Source: Cytophagales bacterium (GTDB lineage Bacteria > Bacteroidota > Bacteroidia > Cytophagales > Cyclobacteriaceae). Taken from it: DNA of 58,323 bases. The DNA lies in contig JADBYQ010000090.1 of NCBI GenBank assembly GCA_020402945.1, forward strand, positions 1 through 58,323. The letters run 5' to 3'. A program made the position numbers and the translations under genes. Below, one piece after another: positions 33,565 through 42,146 of the stretch. Under the pieces are notes generated by a model that saw nothing but the letters and a program-made list of their open reading frames with translations, ran no database searches and was not told the DNA's origin. Each line of letters opens with the position of its first letter. Positions within the stretch are counted from its first letter, which is position 1.

Positions 33565-33613
33565 TTTTGGTCGGAGACCAACAATAACCAGTAGGAGACC
33601 AACAATAAATAAC
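33565..33613 (+). repeat. GGTCGGAGACC-family repeat, copy 2 (double unit)
   Basis: GGTCGGAGACCAACAATAAC, then AGGAGACCAACAATAAATAA as a partial second unit. Together with the inverted copy near 34441 it brackets the gene at 33628. Confidence 0.65.
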
Positions 33614-33627
33614 TAGGGGCGCTGGAG

Positions 33628-34353
33628 CTATTTGCAGATATTATTATAGTCTTGAATAACAGCAAGCCTCATATCTTCACGGAACAAAGTATTATTGAGG
33701 AATTTATTTTTATTGTTCAATGCACTGTTAGACGACTTATACTCGCCCTTCGCATATTTTTCTATGACAGCCGGACAATCTGCCAACTCTTTATTAATAT
33801 TTAGATTATTTACAAGCTTTAATTTCCCCTCTTTCCCTACTTGATAAACCATTTTTGGAATCGCGGCTTCGGTGTAGGCTTGTTGGTAGCTTGATCCGTC
33901 AACCAAGGCGGGAGGTGAGTTATAATAAATGAATAGAGATATCTTGGCTGCAAGAACCTTTTGCATAAACACTTTTTTAGCGATCATATTCATTCCTACT
34001 GCAGACATATCTGCGTATTTAACACTTTCATAGTATGTGGTGTCATACTTATATCCCTCAATTTCCTTGGCGCTATAGCTTTGAAACATTTTATTTTTTA
34101 TTTTTTCTGTTTTCTCAAATTCGTCTTTACCAATAAAAAGTACTTCTGATTGGAATTGCCAAGGAGCATCAAAAGGTTTGTCAAAAACTTCTGTCTTTCC
34201 CATCTTTTTTATATATCCTGGTATCTCTTTCCCATCAAGAAAAATAACTCCTGATATAACATTTTCGCTTTTTATCTTTTCTTCAAGCTGCGCCCAAACA
34301 ACTACGTGAGCAAACAAAAACGCTGATAGCACTAAGAATTTGATTCCTTTCAT
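33628..34353 (-). CDS. Secreted protein of unknown function
   Basis: 241 residues from the ATG at 34353, which starts a signal peptide (FLVLSAFLFAHVVVWAQ). The mature part is a mixed alpha/beta domain, with a strand-rich first half (SGVIFLDGKEIPGYIKKMGK) and a helical C-terminus. It resembles in outline secreted Bacteroidota proteins of unknown function but I cannot name a family. The region is AT-rich and the gene is bracketed by inverted copies of the GGTCGGAGACC repeat, which suggests acquisition as a unit. Confidence 0.7.
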   Translation of the reverse strand: MKGIKFLVLSAFLFAHVVVWAQLEEKIKSENVISGVIFLDGKEIPGYIKKMGKTEVFDKPFDAPWQFQSEVLFIGKDEFEKTEKIKNKMFQSYSAKEIEGYKYDTTYYESVKYADMSAVGMNMIAKKVFMQKVLAAKISLFIYYNSPPALVDGSSYQQAYTEAAIPKMVYQVGKEGKLKLVNNLNINKELADCPAVIEKYAKGEYKSSNSALNNKNKFLNNTLFREDMRLAVIQDYNNICK

Positions 34354-34440
34354 TTTTTCACTTTTTTCAAATTTAATAAAAAGTCGTAAGGAAAAAATGC
34401 GTTTTAAGGTTTGATACAACTTTTTTCCCGAAAAGCCTTA

Positions 34441-34466
34441 GTTATCGTTGGTCTCCGACCAAAAAC
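34441..34466 (-). repeat. GGTCGGAGACC-family repeat, copy 3 (inverted)
   Basis: GTTATCGTTGGTCTCCGACC, the reverse complement of the unit at 33569 with one change in the spacer (AACGATAAC). Confidence 0.65.
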
Positions 34467-34546
34467 CCCTTCTCTTTTTCTTGTACAAAACTTTTCACAA
34501 ATCTTTTTGGTAGGATCAGTTGGTTGTTTCCATCCACTGCGGCAGG

Positions 34547-34640
34547 GATTGAGCGGTCTGTTTGAGCCCAGCCTTCGCTGCGCTGTGGCTGGCGGGCCGA
34601 AGGCTGGCGAGTAGCGAAAGCCCGGTGCTCGGCCTGCCTT
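34547..34640 (+). repeat. GC-rich structured repeat, copy 2
   Basis: GGGATTGAGCGG ... AGCCTTCGCTGCGCTGTGGC ... GCCGAAGGCTGGCGAG ... GCGAAAGCCCGG, with internal complementarity (AGCCTTCG/CGAAGGCT). It has the same layout as the minus-strand block at 481-566. Confidence 0.45.
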
Positions 34641-34802
34641 TCCGGAGCATGTGCTCCCATTTTAACCCACTTTTTTTCTAAATCATAGTTGCCTCATAGC
34701 TCTAAATGGCAGGCCGGGCAGCCGCCCAAATCCCGCTTTTTGATGACTTTTCTATATCGAAAAGGTGCTATTCAGTCATTTTTAAACAATAAATGTAAAA
34801 AA

Positions 34803-34832
34803 GTGGGGTAAAGTGGTTGAAAGTGGTGGAAA
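34803..34832 (+). promoter_or_regulatory. MraZ-type operator: three 10-bp repeats
   Basis: GTGGGGTAAA, GTGGTTGAAA and GTGGTGGAAA lie head to tail with exact 10-bp periodicity, 44 bp before the mraZ start. MraZ binds tandem TGGG-like direct repeats one helical turn apart in its own promoter, so this is the expected autoregulatory site of the dcw cluster. Confidence 0.8.
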
Positions 34833-34876
34833 AATACTTACGTTTGTTTAGGAGAAAAAGGCAACCACTACAGTCT

Positions 34877-35326
34877 ATGACTTTCTTCACTAGCGAATAC
34901 GAAAGTAAACTTGATGCCAAAGGCAGGCTTGTACTGCCTGCTCGGATCAAAGCCCAGCTACCCGCCACAGGCGAGGACAGCCAGGAGCTTGTCATCCGCA
35001 GAGGCTTTGAGCCATGCTTAATCGTATATCCGATGGTGGAGTTCAAGAAAGTCTTCTCAAAAATTTCAGGTCTCAGCGAGTTCAACGAAGAGTACCGCAA
35101 ACTCCAGCGGAACTTTTTGTCGGGGGTAGTAACAGTCGAGTTAGACGGCAACGGCCGCTTTCTCATCCCCAAGAACATGCTCACCTACGCGCAGATTGAA
35201 AAAGATGCGATGTTGGTAGGCACAGGAAGCAAAGTTGAGATTTGGAATCCATCAGTCTATGAGAAGCAATTGATCCAAGACCCAAGTGAGTTGTCGAAGT
35301 TGGCAGAAAAGTATTTGAACGAGTAG
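34877..35326 (+). CDS. mraZ: Transcriptional regulator MraZ
   Basis: 149 residues from the ATG at 34877; the frame is open to 34817 but that would overlap the operator. Two SpoVT-AbrB-like halves are visible: SEYESKLDAKGRLVLPARIK (N-terminal DxKGR) and VELDGNGRFLIPKNM (second half, with DGNGR). MraZ forms a ring and represses the dcw operon through repeats such as those at 34803. First gene of the cluster. Confidence 0.96.
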   Translation: MTFFTSEYESKLDAKGRLVLPARIKAQLPATGEDSQELVIRRGFEPCLIVYPMVEFKKVFSKISGLSEFNEEYRKLQRNFLSGVVTVELDGNGRFLIPKNMLTYAQIEKDAMLVGTGSKVEIWNPSVYEKQLIQDPSELSKLAEKYLNE

Positions 35327-35484
35327 CCTGAAGCTTTTGGCTGCAAGCCGCAGGCCACATGCTACACGCTGCTAGTGCAAATTAAGTAATGCGAATGAAG
35401 TATTAGCTCGTTTATTGAAAACCTGAAAACAAATTGTAACTGATTATAGCCTGCGGCTTGAAGCATTAAGCTTGTGGCCACTAA
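35326..35484. repeat. Inverted repeat pair A1 (mraZ / S23 spacer)
   Basis: Left arm CAAGCCGCAGGC (in 35333-35358) pairs perfectly with GCCTGCGGCTTG in the right arm (35448-35473), with weaker flanking pairing (AGCTT..). The about 90-base loop contains no gene. The right arm ends just before the S23 start. Confidence 0.7.
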
Positions 35485-35498
35485 GAGAAGGTAGCACA

Positions 35499-35858
35499 AT
35501 GAAAGATTTTAAAAAGCTTTTGATTTGGCAATTGGGAATGGAGATAGTTGATAGAGTATATGATATAGTGCCAATGCTTCCGCAAGAGGAGAGATACGGA
35601 TTGCGCTCTCAGATTGCCCGAAGCGCTGTATCAATACCTAGTAACATTGCCGAAGGAAGTGCTAAACGTAGCACAAAGGAGAAAATAAAGTATGTAGAAA
35701 TAAGCCAAGGTTCTGCTTTTGAATTGGAAACTCAATTGTTGGCAGTGCAAAAGAGGAAATGGGTGACCGAAACCACTATCGATGAGACAATTGGAATGGT
35801 AAGAAAGGAGCAGAGTATGATTTCAAAGTTCATTGAAAAACTTGAAAGTGAATTGTAA
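35499..35858 (+). CDS. Four-helix-bundle protein, S23/IVS family, copy 1
   Basis: 119 residues from the ATG at 35499. Family marks are KKLLIWQLGMEIVDRVYDI, GLRSQIARSAVSIPSNIAEG, STKEKIKYVEISQGSAFELE and a C-terminal helix pair. This family was first found as ORFs within 23S rRNA intervening sequences; a relative (Avd) works in diversity-generating retroelements. Here it sits between mraZ and rsmH in the same direction, with family-A repeats on both sides. It is basic and probably binds nucleic acid, but its role is unknown. Confidence 0.88.
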   Translation: MKDFKKLLIWQLGMEIVDRVYDIVPMLPQEERYGLRSQIARSAVSIPSNIAEGSAKRSTKEKIKYVEISQGSAFELETQLLAVQKRKWVTETTIDETIGMVRKEQSMISKFIEKLESEL

Positions 35859-35864
35859 CGGCAA

Positions 35865-35900
35865 CAGCATGTGGCTTGTGGCCTGCAGCGTGTGGCCTAA
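35865..35900 (+). repeat. Family-A repeat arm (S23 / rsmH spacer)
   Basis: AGCATGTGGCTTGTGGCC followed by TGCAGCGTGTGGCC. Its complement shares GCAGGCCACA with the left arm at 35351, so it could close a larger hairpin around the S23 gene. Confidence 0.6.
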
Positions 35901-35912
35901 ATCAAAGCAATA

Positions 35913-36815
35913 ATGTTGTACCACAAGCCCGTCATGCTCAGCGAATGTATTGATGCACTAAACATTAAGCCAAATGGCATCTACGTAGATGTAACTTTTG
36001 GTGGAGGTGGGCACAGTTTAAAGATACTAGAGCAGTTAACGGAAGGCAGGTTGATTGCTTTTGATCAGGATGAAGATGCCAAGAGGCAGGCGGATAATAT
36101 TCAGAGTCGTTCTTTTACATTTTGTCAGGCGAACTTCAGGTACATGAAGCAGTATTTGAAGTTGAATGGAGTAACTAAAGTCAATGGCATTCTTGCTGAT
36201 TTAGGAATTTCATCACACCAAATTGATTCGGCCGAGCGAGGTTTCTCTACCCGATTTGATGGCCCCTTGGATATGCGGATGGATAAAAAAGGATCGGTGA
36301 GTGCTGCTAAAATATTGAATGAGTACTCAGAGGCAGAGTTGCATAAGATGTTGGGCATTTATGGTGAGGTAAAAAATGCAAAGACCTTGGCAGGTTTGAT
36401 TGTCAAGCAAAGAGCTATAAAAAAGTTTGATCGCATAAATGATCTGATCGGCTTATTGAAAACAGTTGCTCCACGAGGAAAGGAGTTTAAGTATTTCGCC
36501 CAGGTGTTTCAGGCGTTGCGCATCGTAGTGAATGAAGAGATGCAGGCGCTTGAATATTTTTTGCACCAATGTGGCGAGGTGATGGAAAAGGGTGGAAGGC
36601 TGGTGGTAATGAGTTATCACTCGCTGGAAGACAGGTTGGTGAAGAACTACATCAACAGTGGTAAAATGTATGGTGAAGTGGAGAAAGATTTTTACGGAAA
36701 TAAAGTAAGGCCTTTTGAGGCGATCAATCGAAAACCGATTGAAGCATCCGAAGAAGAAGTAAATGAGAATAACAGAGCAAGGAGTGCGAAGTTGAGGGTA
36801 GCAGAAAGAGTTTGA
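35913..36815 (+). CDS. rsmH: 16S rRNA (cytosine-1402-N4)-methyltransferase
   Basis: 300 residues. SAM-binding start DVTFGGGGHSLKILEQL, then ILADLGISSHQIDSAERGFS, and the late VVMSYHSLEDRLVKNYI are all standard for RsmH (MraW). It methylates C1402 of 16S rRNA. Second conserved gene of the dcw cluster, displaced from mraZ by the S23 gene. Confidence 0.96.
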   Translation: MLYHKPVMLSECIDALNIKPNGIYVDVTFGGGGHSLKILEQLTEGRLIAFDQDEDAKRQADNIQSRSFTFCQANFRYMKQYLKLNGVTKVNGILADLGISSHQIDSAERGFSTRFDGPLDMRMDKKGSVSAAKILNEYSEAELHKMLGIYGEVKNAKTLAGLIVKQRAIKKFDRINDLIGLLKTVAPRGKEFKYFAQVFQALRIVVNEEMQALEYFLHQCGEVMEKGGRLVVMSYHSLEDRLVKNYINSGKMYGEVEKDFYGNKVRPFEAINRKPIEASEEEVNENNRARSAKLRVAERV

Positions 36816-36821
36816 TTGGAT

Positions 36822-36948
36822 TTTGGCTGCAGGCTGCATGCCACAGGCTGCAAGCTGAGTCACCCAATTTTAACCCTTAGAAAATTTGTAGGTAGTAAGT
36901 TTTAGAGTAGACCTAACAGCTTGAAGCATGTGGCTTGAGGCTCGTAAC
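36822..36948. repeat. Inverted repeat pair A2 (rsmH / ftsL spacer)
   Basis: GCCACAGGCTGCAAGCTG (left) matches the complement of the right arm (CAGCTTGAAGCATGTGGC) at 16 of 18 positions; loop about 55 bases. No gene lies inside. Confidence 0.75.
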
Positions 36949-36962
36949 AATATATGGGAGTT

Positions 36963-37370
36963 ATGTCAGAAAACAAATTCAGAATAGAGCCACCACAAAA
37001 AGCAAACGAACCACGCGTGAAGCCTGCTGCCAAGGCAAGCGGAAATGGCAAAAGTGTTTTTTCGGGGCTAGAGAAGCGGCTGAAGTTAGAGAGCTATTTT
37101 GAAGACGGATTTCCGGTGCAATACCTGCCCAAAATATTGTTTGTCGTGTTGTTGAGTTTGATCTACATCAGTAACACGCACTATGCTGAGAAAACGACTC
37201 GTCAAATAGATCGTGCCCAAACCGAGGTGCAGGATTTGCGAGCCGATTATACCACTCTCAAATCGGACGTCATGTTTGCGAGTAAACAAAGTGAAGTCGC
37301 AAGACGAGTGAAGCCATTAGGGTTAAAGGAAAGTTTAAACCCACCTTTTAAAATAGTAGTGAAAAACTAA
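36963..37370 (+). CDS. ftsL: FtsL-like cell division protein
   Basis: 135 residues from the ATG at 36963 (an in-frame ATG at 36954 would add three residues). Basic, disordered N-terminus, one membrane helix (about residues 58-75, PKILFVVLLSLIYISNTHYA) and a periplasmic leucine-zipper-like coiled coil (TTRQIDRAQTEVQDLRADYT). This is the usual Bacteroidota FtsL-like protein, located between rsmH and ftsI; it would scaffold FtsB/FtsQ at the divisome. Its stop overlaps the ftsI start by one base. Confidence 0.85.
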   Translation: MSENKFRIEPPQKANEPRVKPAAKASGNGKSVFSGLEKRLKLESYFEDGFPVQYLPKILFVVLLSLIYISNTHYAEKTTRQIDRAQTEVQDLRADYTTLKSDVMFASKQSEVARRVKPLGLKESLNPPFKIVVKN

Positions 37371-39460
37371 TGAACATAAAGCAATCCATATTAGTAAGAG
37401 TAAGAGTCGCATTTTTATGCGTTCTCATTTTTGCTATTTGTGTGGGCGCTAAAATAGGACACATTCAAATTGTTGAGGGCGAGAAGTGGGCCAAGATGAG
37501 TGAAGAAATCAACTTTGACTATAAAAAGGTAAAGGCCACACGTGGCAATATTTATTCGGACAACGGAAGTTTACTCGCTACCAGTCTTCCCTTCTATAAA
37601 GTAGCTATTGACCCTACCTTAGCAAAAGAAGAAATTTTTAAACAAGGAGTTGATTCACTTTCTTGGTTTTTGTCCAGGTACTACAAAGATCGATCAGCAA
37701 AGGAGTACAAAGAAATGCTGAAGGATGCGCGGGCCACGGGTAAACAATATGTTACCATTAATCGAAAGCGGATCAATTACCAAACAAAAAAAGAAATGAT
37801 GAGTTGGCCCATCTTCCGCGATGGCCGCTACAAAGGTGGGGTGATTTTTGAAAAAATGGATGTGCGCTATCGGCCCTTCTCGAATTTGAGTCGAAGGACT
37901 GTTGGATTTGTAAACGAAGATGGAAAAGGTGCAGGGCTAGAATATAGTTTTGACGAGGCGTTAGGCGGACAAGATGGAGAGGCTTTGTTTCAAAAAATTG
38001 CAGGCGGTACATGGAAGCCTGTATTTGATGCAAATAACATTAAAGCCATTGATGGTATGGATATTCAAACAACTATTGATATCAATCTTCAGGATGTAGC
38101 CGAGACTTCACTTCACAACGCGATGCAAGCACACAATGCAGATGAAGGTACGGTTGTAGTGATGGAAGTAAAAACGGGACACATCAAGGCCATATCAAAT
38201 TTAACGGCCGATGGGCGAGGTGGATTTCAGGAAGAATTTAATCACGCAGTAGGCGGCTCCATCGAGCCGGGTTCTACTTTCAAGTTAATGACGATGATGG
38301 CTTTGTTGGAAGAAACGAACATTGAATTAACTGACACGATCAACACGGGTAATGGTGAGTACAAGTTTTACAACCGACTCGTACGCGACCATGACGAGGG
38401 AGGATACGGGAAAATTACAATTCAACGTGCGTTTGAGCTTTCTTCAAATATTGCCATGGCCAAATTAATGGACAAACATTTTGGCACGAAGCCTTCAAAG
38501 TTCTTAGAGTATCTCGACAAATTGAAATTGTCTACACCACTTGGATTGCAGATCACCGGAGAGTCGCACCCGAAAATCACGCGCCCCAAAGATAAAAACT
38601 GGAGCGGCATAACTCTTCCCTGGATGGCTTACGGCTATGGGTTTGAAATTTCTCCACTACACACCTTGACTTTGTATAATGCAGTAGCCAACGATGGCAA
38701 AATGATTAAACCGGTTTTTGTCACTTCGGTCAGTGAGGCAGATCGTATCAAGCAAGAGTATGAAACGGAAAAAATAGATTCTAAAGTTTGTTCGTCAAAG
38801 ACCCTGAATCAACTAAAGCTTTTGTTAGAAGGTGTTGTAGATAATGGAACCGCCAAGAATTTAAAAAATAGTTACTACCGGATTGCTGGGAAAACTGGAA
38901 CAGCGCAAATTCTTAGAGACGGTAAATACGAGAAGAGATATGCGACATCCTTTGTCGGTTATTTCCCGGCTCATGCACCCAAGTATTCAGCGATTGTATT
39001 GGTAAAAAACCCGAGAGGCATCTATCAATATGGTAATAGTGTGGCAGGCCCTGTTTTTAAAGATATCGCTGATAATATTTACGCGAGAGATATAAATCTT
39101 CACACGGCTATGGAGAAAGCAAAAATGCCAGAGCCGGGTGTGTTTCCCACTATCCGTGCAGGTAAACAAGATGAGCTAACGATGCTCGCCAATGAATTGG
39201 GTGTCTCCAACCACACAGCTACTGAAGAAGAATGGATCAAAACTTCTAAAAACGGAAACGCTATTGTGTGGAAGAAGAATGCTATTGTTAAAGATCATGT
39301 TCCGGATGTGACGGGGATGACATTTAGAGATGCTATTTTCTTGTTAGAGAAAACAGGGCTTCGCGTATCATATGAGGGAAAAGGCAGAGTATCGGGTCAG
39401 TCTATATCACCGGGAACAAAAATAAGCAAGGGCGCTAGAATTTACCTGAGACTAAGTTAA
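37370..39460 (+). CDS. ftsI: Penicillin-binding protein 3 (septal transpeptidase) with PASTA domain
   Basis: 696 residues. Membrane anchor (about 8-28), dimerisation domain with ATRGNIYSDNGSLLATSLP, and the transpeptidase with SxxK catalytic Ser302 (EPGSTFK), SxN in ELSSNIAMAK and KTG in AGKTGTAQ. A C-terminal PASTA domain (VPDVTGMTFRDAIFLLEKTG) follows. It cross-links septal peptidoglycan. It starts at the last base of ftsL and ends at the first base of murE, so the genes are tightly coupled. Confidence 0.95.
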   Translation: MNIKQSILVRVRVAFLCVLIFAICVGAKIGHIQIVEGEKWAKMSEEINFDYKKVKATRGNIYSDNGSLLATSLPFYKVAIDPTLAKEEIFKQGVDSLSWFLSRYYKDRSAKEYKEMLKDARATGKQYVTINRKRINYQTKKEMMSWPIFRDGRYKGGVIFEKMDVRYRPFSNLSRRTVGFVNEDGKGAGLEYSFDEALGGQDGEALFQKIAGGTWKPVFDANNIKAIDGMDIQTTIDINLQDVAETSLHNAMQAHNADEGTVVVMEVKTGHIKAISNLTADGRGGFQEEFNHAVGGSIEPGSTFKLMTMMALLEETNIELTDTINTGNGEYKFYNRLVRDHDEGGYGKITIQRAFELSSNIAMAKLMDKHFGTKPSKFLEYLDKLKLSTPLGLQITGESHPKITRPKDKNWSGITLPWMAYGYGFEISPLHTLTLYNAVANDGKMIKPVFVTSVSEADRIKQEYETEKIDSKVCSSKTLNQLKLLLEGVVDNGTAKNLKNSYYRIAGKTGTAQILRDGKYEKRYATSFVGYFPAHAPKYSAIVLVKNPRGIYQYGNSVAGPVFKDIADNIYARDINLHTAMEKAKMPEPGVFPTIRAGKQDELTMLANELGVSNHTATEEEWIKTSKNGNAIVWKKNAIVKDHVPDVTGMTFRDAIFLLEKTGLRVSYEGKGRVSGQSISPGTKISKGARIYLRLS

Positions 39461-40923
39461 TGGCTATTCTAAAAGATATATTGTACAAAGTGCCGATCAC
39501 CTCTGCTTCAGGAGGCACGGATGTAGATATCAATGCGATCTGTTTTGATTCAAGAAAAGTCAAAGAAGGTTCGTTGTTTATTGCGATCAAGGGCACACAA
39601 TCAGATGGGCACGGCTTTATTGATAAGGCCATTTCATTGGGTGCTGTCGCCATTGTCGCGGAAAAACTTCCCGAGGTAATCTCCGACAAGGCAACCTATG
39701 TAACCGTCAAAGATAGTGCTCAAGCGCTGGGAATTATTGCGTCTAATTTTTACGGAAACCCTTCCGGAAAATTAAAATTAGTAGGAGTAACAGGAACCAA
39801 TGGAAAGACCACTGTTGCAACTTTACTTTATAAGTTATTTTCTTCACTAGGATATCGCTGCGGAATGTTGTCCACAGTTGTGAATAAGATTGTGGACAAA
39901 GATTTTGTTTCTACGCATACAACTCCTGACCCCATTCGAATAAACGAACTTCTGGTAAGTATGCTCGAAGCGGGCTGTACACATTGTTTTATGGAAGTTA
40001 GTTCTCACGCAGTTGCACAAGGTCGTATTTCGGGGCTTCATTTTATAGGCGCACTCTTTACCAACATTACTCATGATCACCTGGATTACCACCGTACGTT
40101 CGAGAGTTATATCCGAGCTAAGAAAGGATTTTTTGATGGTTTGTCATCTGATGCTTTTGCGTTAGTCAATATTGACGACAAGCGCGGCATGGTGATGCTT
40201 CAAAATACCAAAGCGCAAAAGAGAACTTTTGCGTTGAAGAAAATGGCAGATTACAAAGCCAAAATCATTACCAATTCTATCGAAGGACTGGAGTTGGAGA
40301 TCGGTGAACGCAATGTTTGGTTTAAGTTAATTGGTGACTTTAACGCGTACAATCTTCTTACGGTGTACGGTGCTGCGTGCTTGATGGGTGAAGACTCAGA
40401 TACAGTCCTTCTCAAACTTTCCGCATTGACTACGGCTCCCGGAAGATTTGAATTGATATTACCTGGTTCTAAGTTCACAGCTATCGTTGACTACGCACAT
40501 ACCCCAGATGCGTTAAAGAATGTGTTGGAAACAATAGAACATTTTAGAACTGGTCAAGAGCAAGTAATTGCAGTAGTTGGTTGTGGGGGCGATCGTGACA
40601 AAACGAAGAGACCGCTCATGGCTGCCGTGGCATGTAAGTATTCCAACAAAATAATCTTCACTTCTGACAATCCAAGGAGCGAAGATCCTTTGGAAATCAT
40701 CAAGGAGATGCAAACTGGTGTTGGACCAACCGATGCCAAAAAAACACTGGTGATGGTAGACCGAGAAGAAGCGATCAAAACCGCTTGCATGTTGGCAAAA
40801 GAGAAGGACATTATTATCGTGGCCGGCAAAGGGCATGAAAATTATCAGGAAATAAAAGGGGTCAAGCATCCATTTGATGATAAAGAAGTATTAACACGAA
40901 TGTTAAAAATGTTTGCGAATTAA
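39460..40923 (+). CDS. murE: UDP-MurNAc-tripeptide ligase
   Basis: 487 residues. ATP loop GTNGKTT at residues 112-118, the carbamylated-Lys region in [12 protein letters not shown], and the substrate motif DNPR in [13 protein letters not shown], which indicates meso-diaminopimelate as the added amino acid. It acts in the cytoplasm in peptidoglycan precursor synthesis. The stop codon shares its last base with the mraY start. Confidence 0.96.
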   Translation: MAILKDILYKVPITSASGGTDVDINAICFDSRKVKEGSLFIAIKGTQSDGHGFIDKAISLGAVAIVAEKLPEVISDKATYVTVKDSAQALGIIASNFYGNPSGKLKLVGVTGTNGKTTVATLLYKLFSSLGYRCGMLSTVVNKIVDKDFVSTHTTPDPIRINELLVSMLEAGCTHCFMEVSSHAVAQGRISGLHFIGALFTNITHDHLDYHRTFESYIRAKKGFFDGLSSDAFALVNIDDKRGMVMLQNTKAQKRTFALKKMADYKAKIITNSIEGLELEIGERNVWFKLIGDFNAYNLLTVYGAACLMGEDSDTVLLKLSALTTAPGRFELILPGSKFTAIVDYAHTPDALKNVLETIEHFRTGQEQVIAVVGCGGDRDKTKRPLMAAVACKYSNKIIFTSDNPRSEDPLEIIKEMQTGVGPTDAKKTLVMVDREEAIKTACMLAKEKDIIIVAGKGHENYQEIKGVKHPFDDKEVLTRMLKMFAN

Positions 40924-42146
40924 TGCTGTACTATTTATTTGACTATATCGAAAAAAACTTTGATTTCCCGGGAGCCGGGTTGTTTCAATACATTTCGTTC
41001 CGAGCAGGAATGGCCGCTGTTCTTTCCTTATTGATTACGATCACATTCGGAAAAAAATTGATCAACTTCTTGCGTAAAAAGCAAGTGGGCGAAGACATTC
41101 GTGACTTAGGATTAGAAGGTCAATTGCAGAAAAAGGGCACACCTACGATGGGAGGTATTATTATCATCGCTGCGATCTTGATTCCAACGTTGCTAATGGC
41201 AAAGCTCGACAACGTGTATATCATTTTGTTGGTAGCCACCACCATTTGGCTCGGGCTAATCGGATTTTTAGATGACTACATAAAAGTATTTAAAAAAAAT
41301 AAAGAAGGATTGGCTGGTCGATTTAAAATTGTCGGTCAGGTTTCCATTGGTTTGATTGTTGGGCTTACACTCTTTTTCAATGACAATGTCGTTATCCGTG
41401 AGAAGTCAGCTCGATCAGTCGCTAGTGTTGAAATAGCTGCAATTCCCGCTGACGTAAAATCAGAGTATGATGTAAAATCCACCAAGACAACGGTACCCTT
41501 TTTGAAAGACAATGAGTTTGATTATAGCAGCTTGATATCCTGGTGGAATGCTGATTATACATGGATAGTATACACACTCTTTGTCATATTCATCATCACG
41601 GCAGTTTCAAATGGAGCGAATATTACAGATGGCATTGATGGACTTGCAGCTGGAACTTCTGCGATTATCGGACTCACGCTCGCCATATTTGCTTACCTGT
41701 CAGGTCGTGTTGACTTTAGTACGTACCTGAATATTATGTACATCCCTAACTTGGGAGAGCTGGTAATTTTCTGTACTGCTTTTGTGGGTGCGTGCCTTGG
41801 ATTTTTATGGTACAACTCATTCCCTGCACAAGTATTTATGGGAGACACCGGAAGTTTATCGATGGGAGGAATCATTGCGGTTTTAGCTCTAGCTGTAAGA
41901 AAGGAATTGATGATCCCGCTTTTGTGTGGGATCTTCTTAGTGGAGTTGGTTTCGGTAATGATGCAGGTGACCTACTTTAAATACACCAAAAAGAAATATG
42001 GTGAAGGCAGAAGAATATTACTGATGTCTCCCCTCCACCATCATTATCAGAAAAAGCAAATTCATGAATCTAAGATTGTAACGCGATTTTGGATTGTGGG
42101 AATACTATTGGCTATTGTTAGTCTGGCAACGTTAAAGTTAAGATGA
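40923..42146 (+). CDS. mraY: Phospho-MurNAc-pentapeptide translocase
   Basis: 407 residues, about 10 membrane helices. Family motifs: [33 protein letters not shown] with the catalytic Asp pair, [17 protein letters not shown], and [12 protein letters not shown]. It transfers phospho-MurNAc-pentapeptide to undecaprenyl phosphate (lipid I). A periplasmic loop (about 160-210, with acidic residues) is longer than in E. coli, as seen in other Bacteroidota. The stop overlaps the murD ATG (ATGA). Confidence 0.95.
   Translation: MLYYLFDYIEKNFDFPGAGLFQYISFRAGMAAVLSLLITITFGKKLINFLRKKQVGEDIRDLGLEGQLQKKGTPTMGGIIIIAAILIPTLLMAKLDNVYIILLVATTIWLGLIGFLDDYIKVFKKNKEGLAGRFKIVGQVSIGLIVGLTLFFNDNVVIREKSARSVASVEIAAIPADVKSEYDVKSTKTTVPFLKDNEFDYSSLISWWNADYTWIVYTLFVIFIITAVSNGANITDGIDGLAAGTSAIIGLTLAIFAYLSGRVDFSTYLNIMYIPNLGELVIFCTAFVGACLGFLWYNSFPAQVFMGDTGSLSMGGIIAVLALAVRKELMIPLLCGIFLVELVSVMMQVTYFKYTKKKYGEGRRILLMSPLHHHYQKKQIHESKIVTRFWIVGILLAIVSLATLKLR

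Larger units (their letters stand above)
34354..34802. other. Non-coding spacer with repeats upstream of dcw cluster
   Basis: About 450 bp without a credible gene. It holds the inverted GGTCGGAGACC copy, a GC-rich structured block and an AT-rich stretch leading to the MraZ operator. Open frames over the GC-rich block are not protein-like. Confidence 0.6.

Noticed and set aside
34411-34660. Short frames on both strands before mraZ
   Set aside because: They lie on the GC-rich structured repeat and show no protein features.
35326-35900. CRISPR array or diversity-generating retroelement around the S23 genes
   Set aside because: Repeats are inverted and degenerate rather than regularly spaced direct repeats; no reverse transcriptase, template repeat or cas gene is present.
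36453-36863. Minus-strand frame of 136 codons opposite rsmH
   Set aside because: It is the antisense shadow of a clearly conserved gene.
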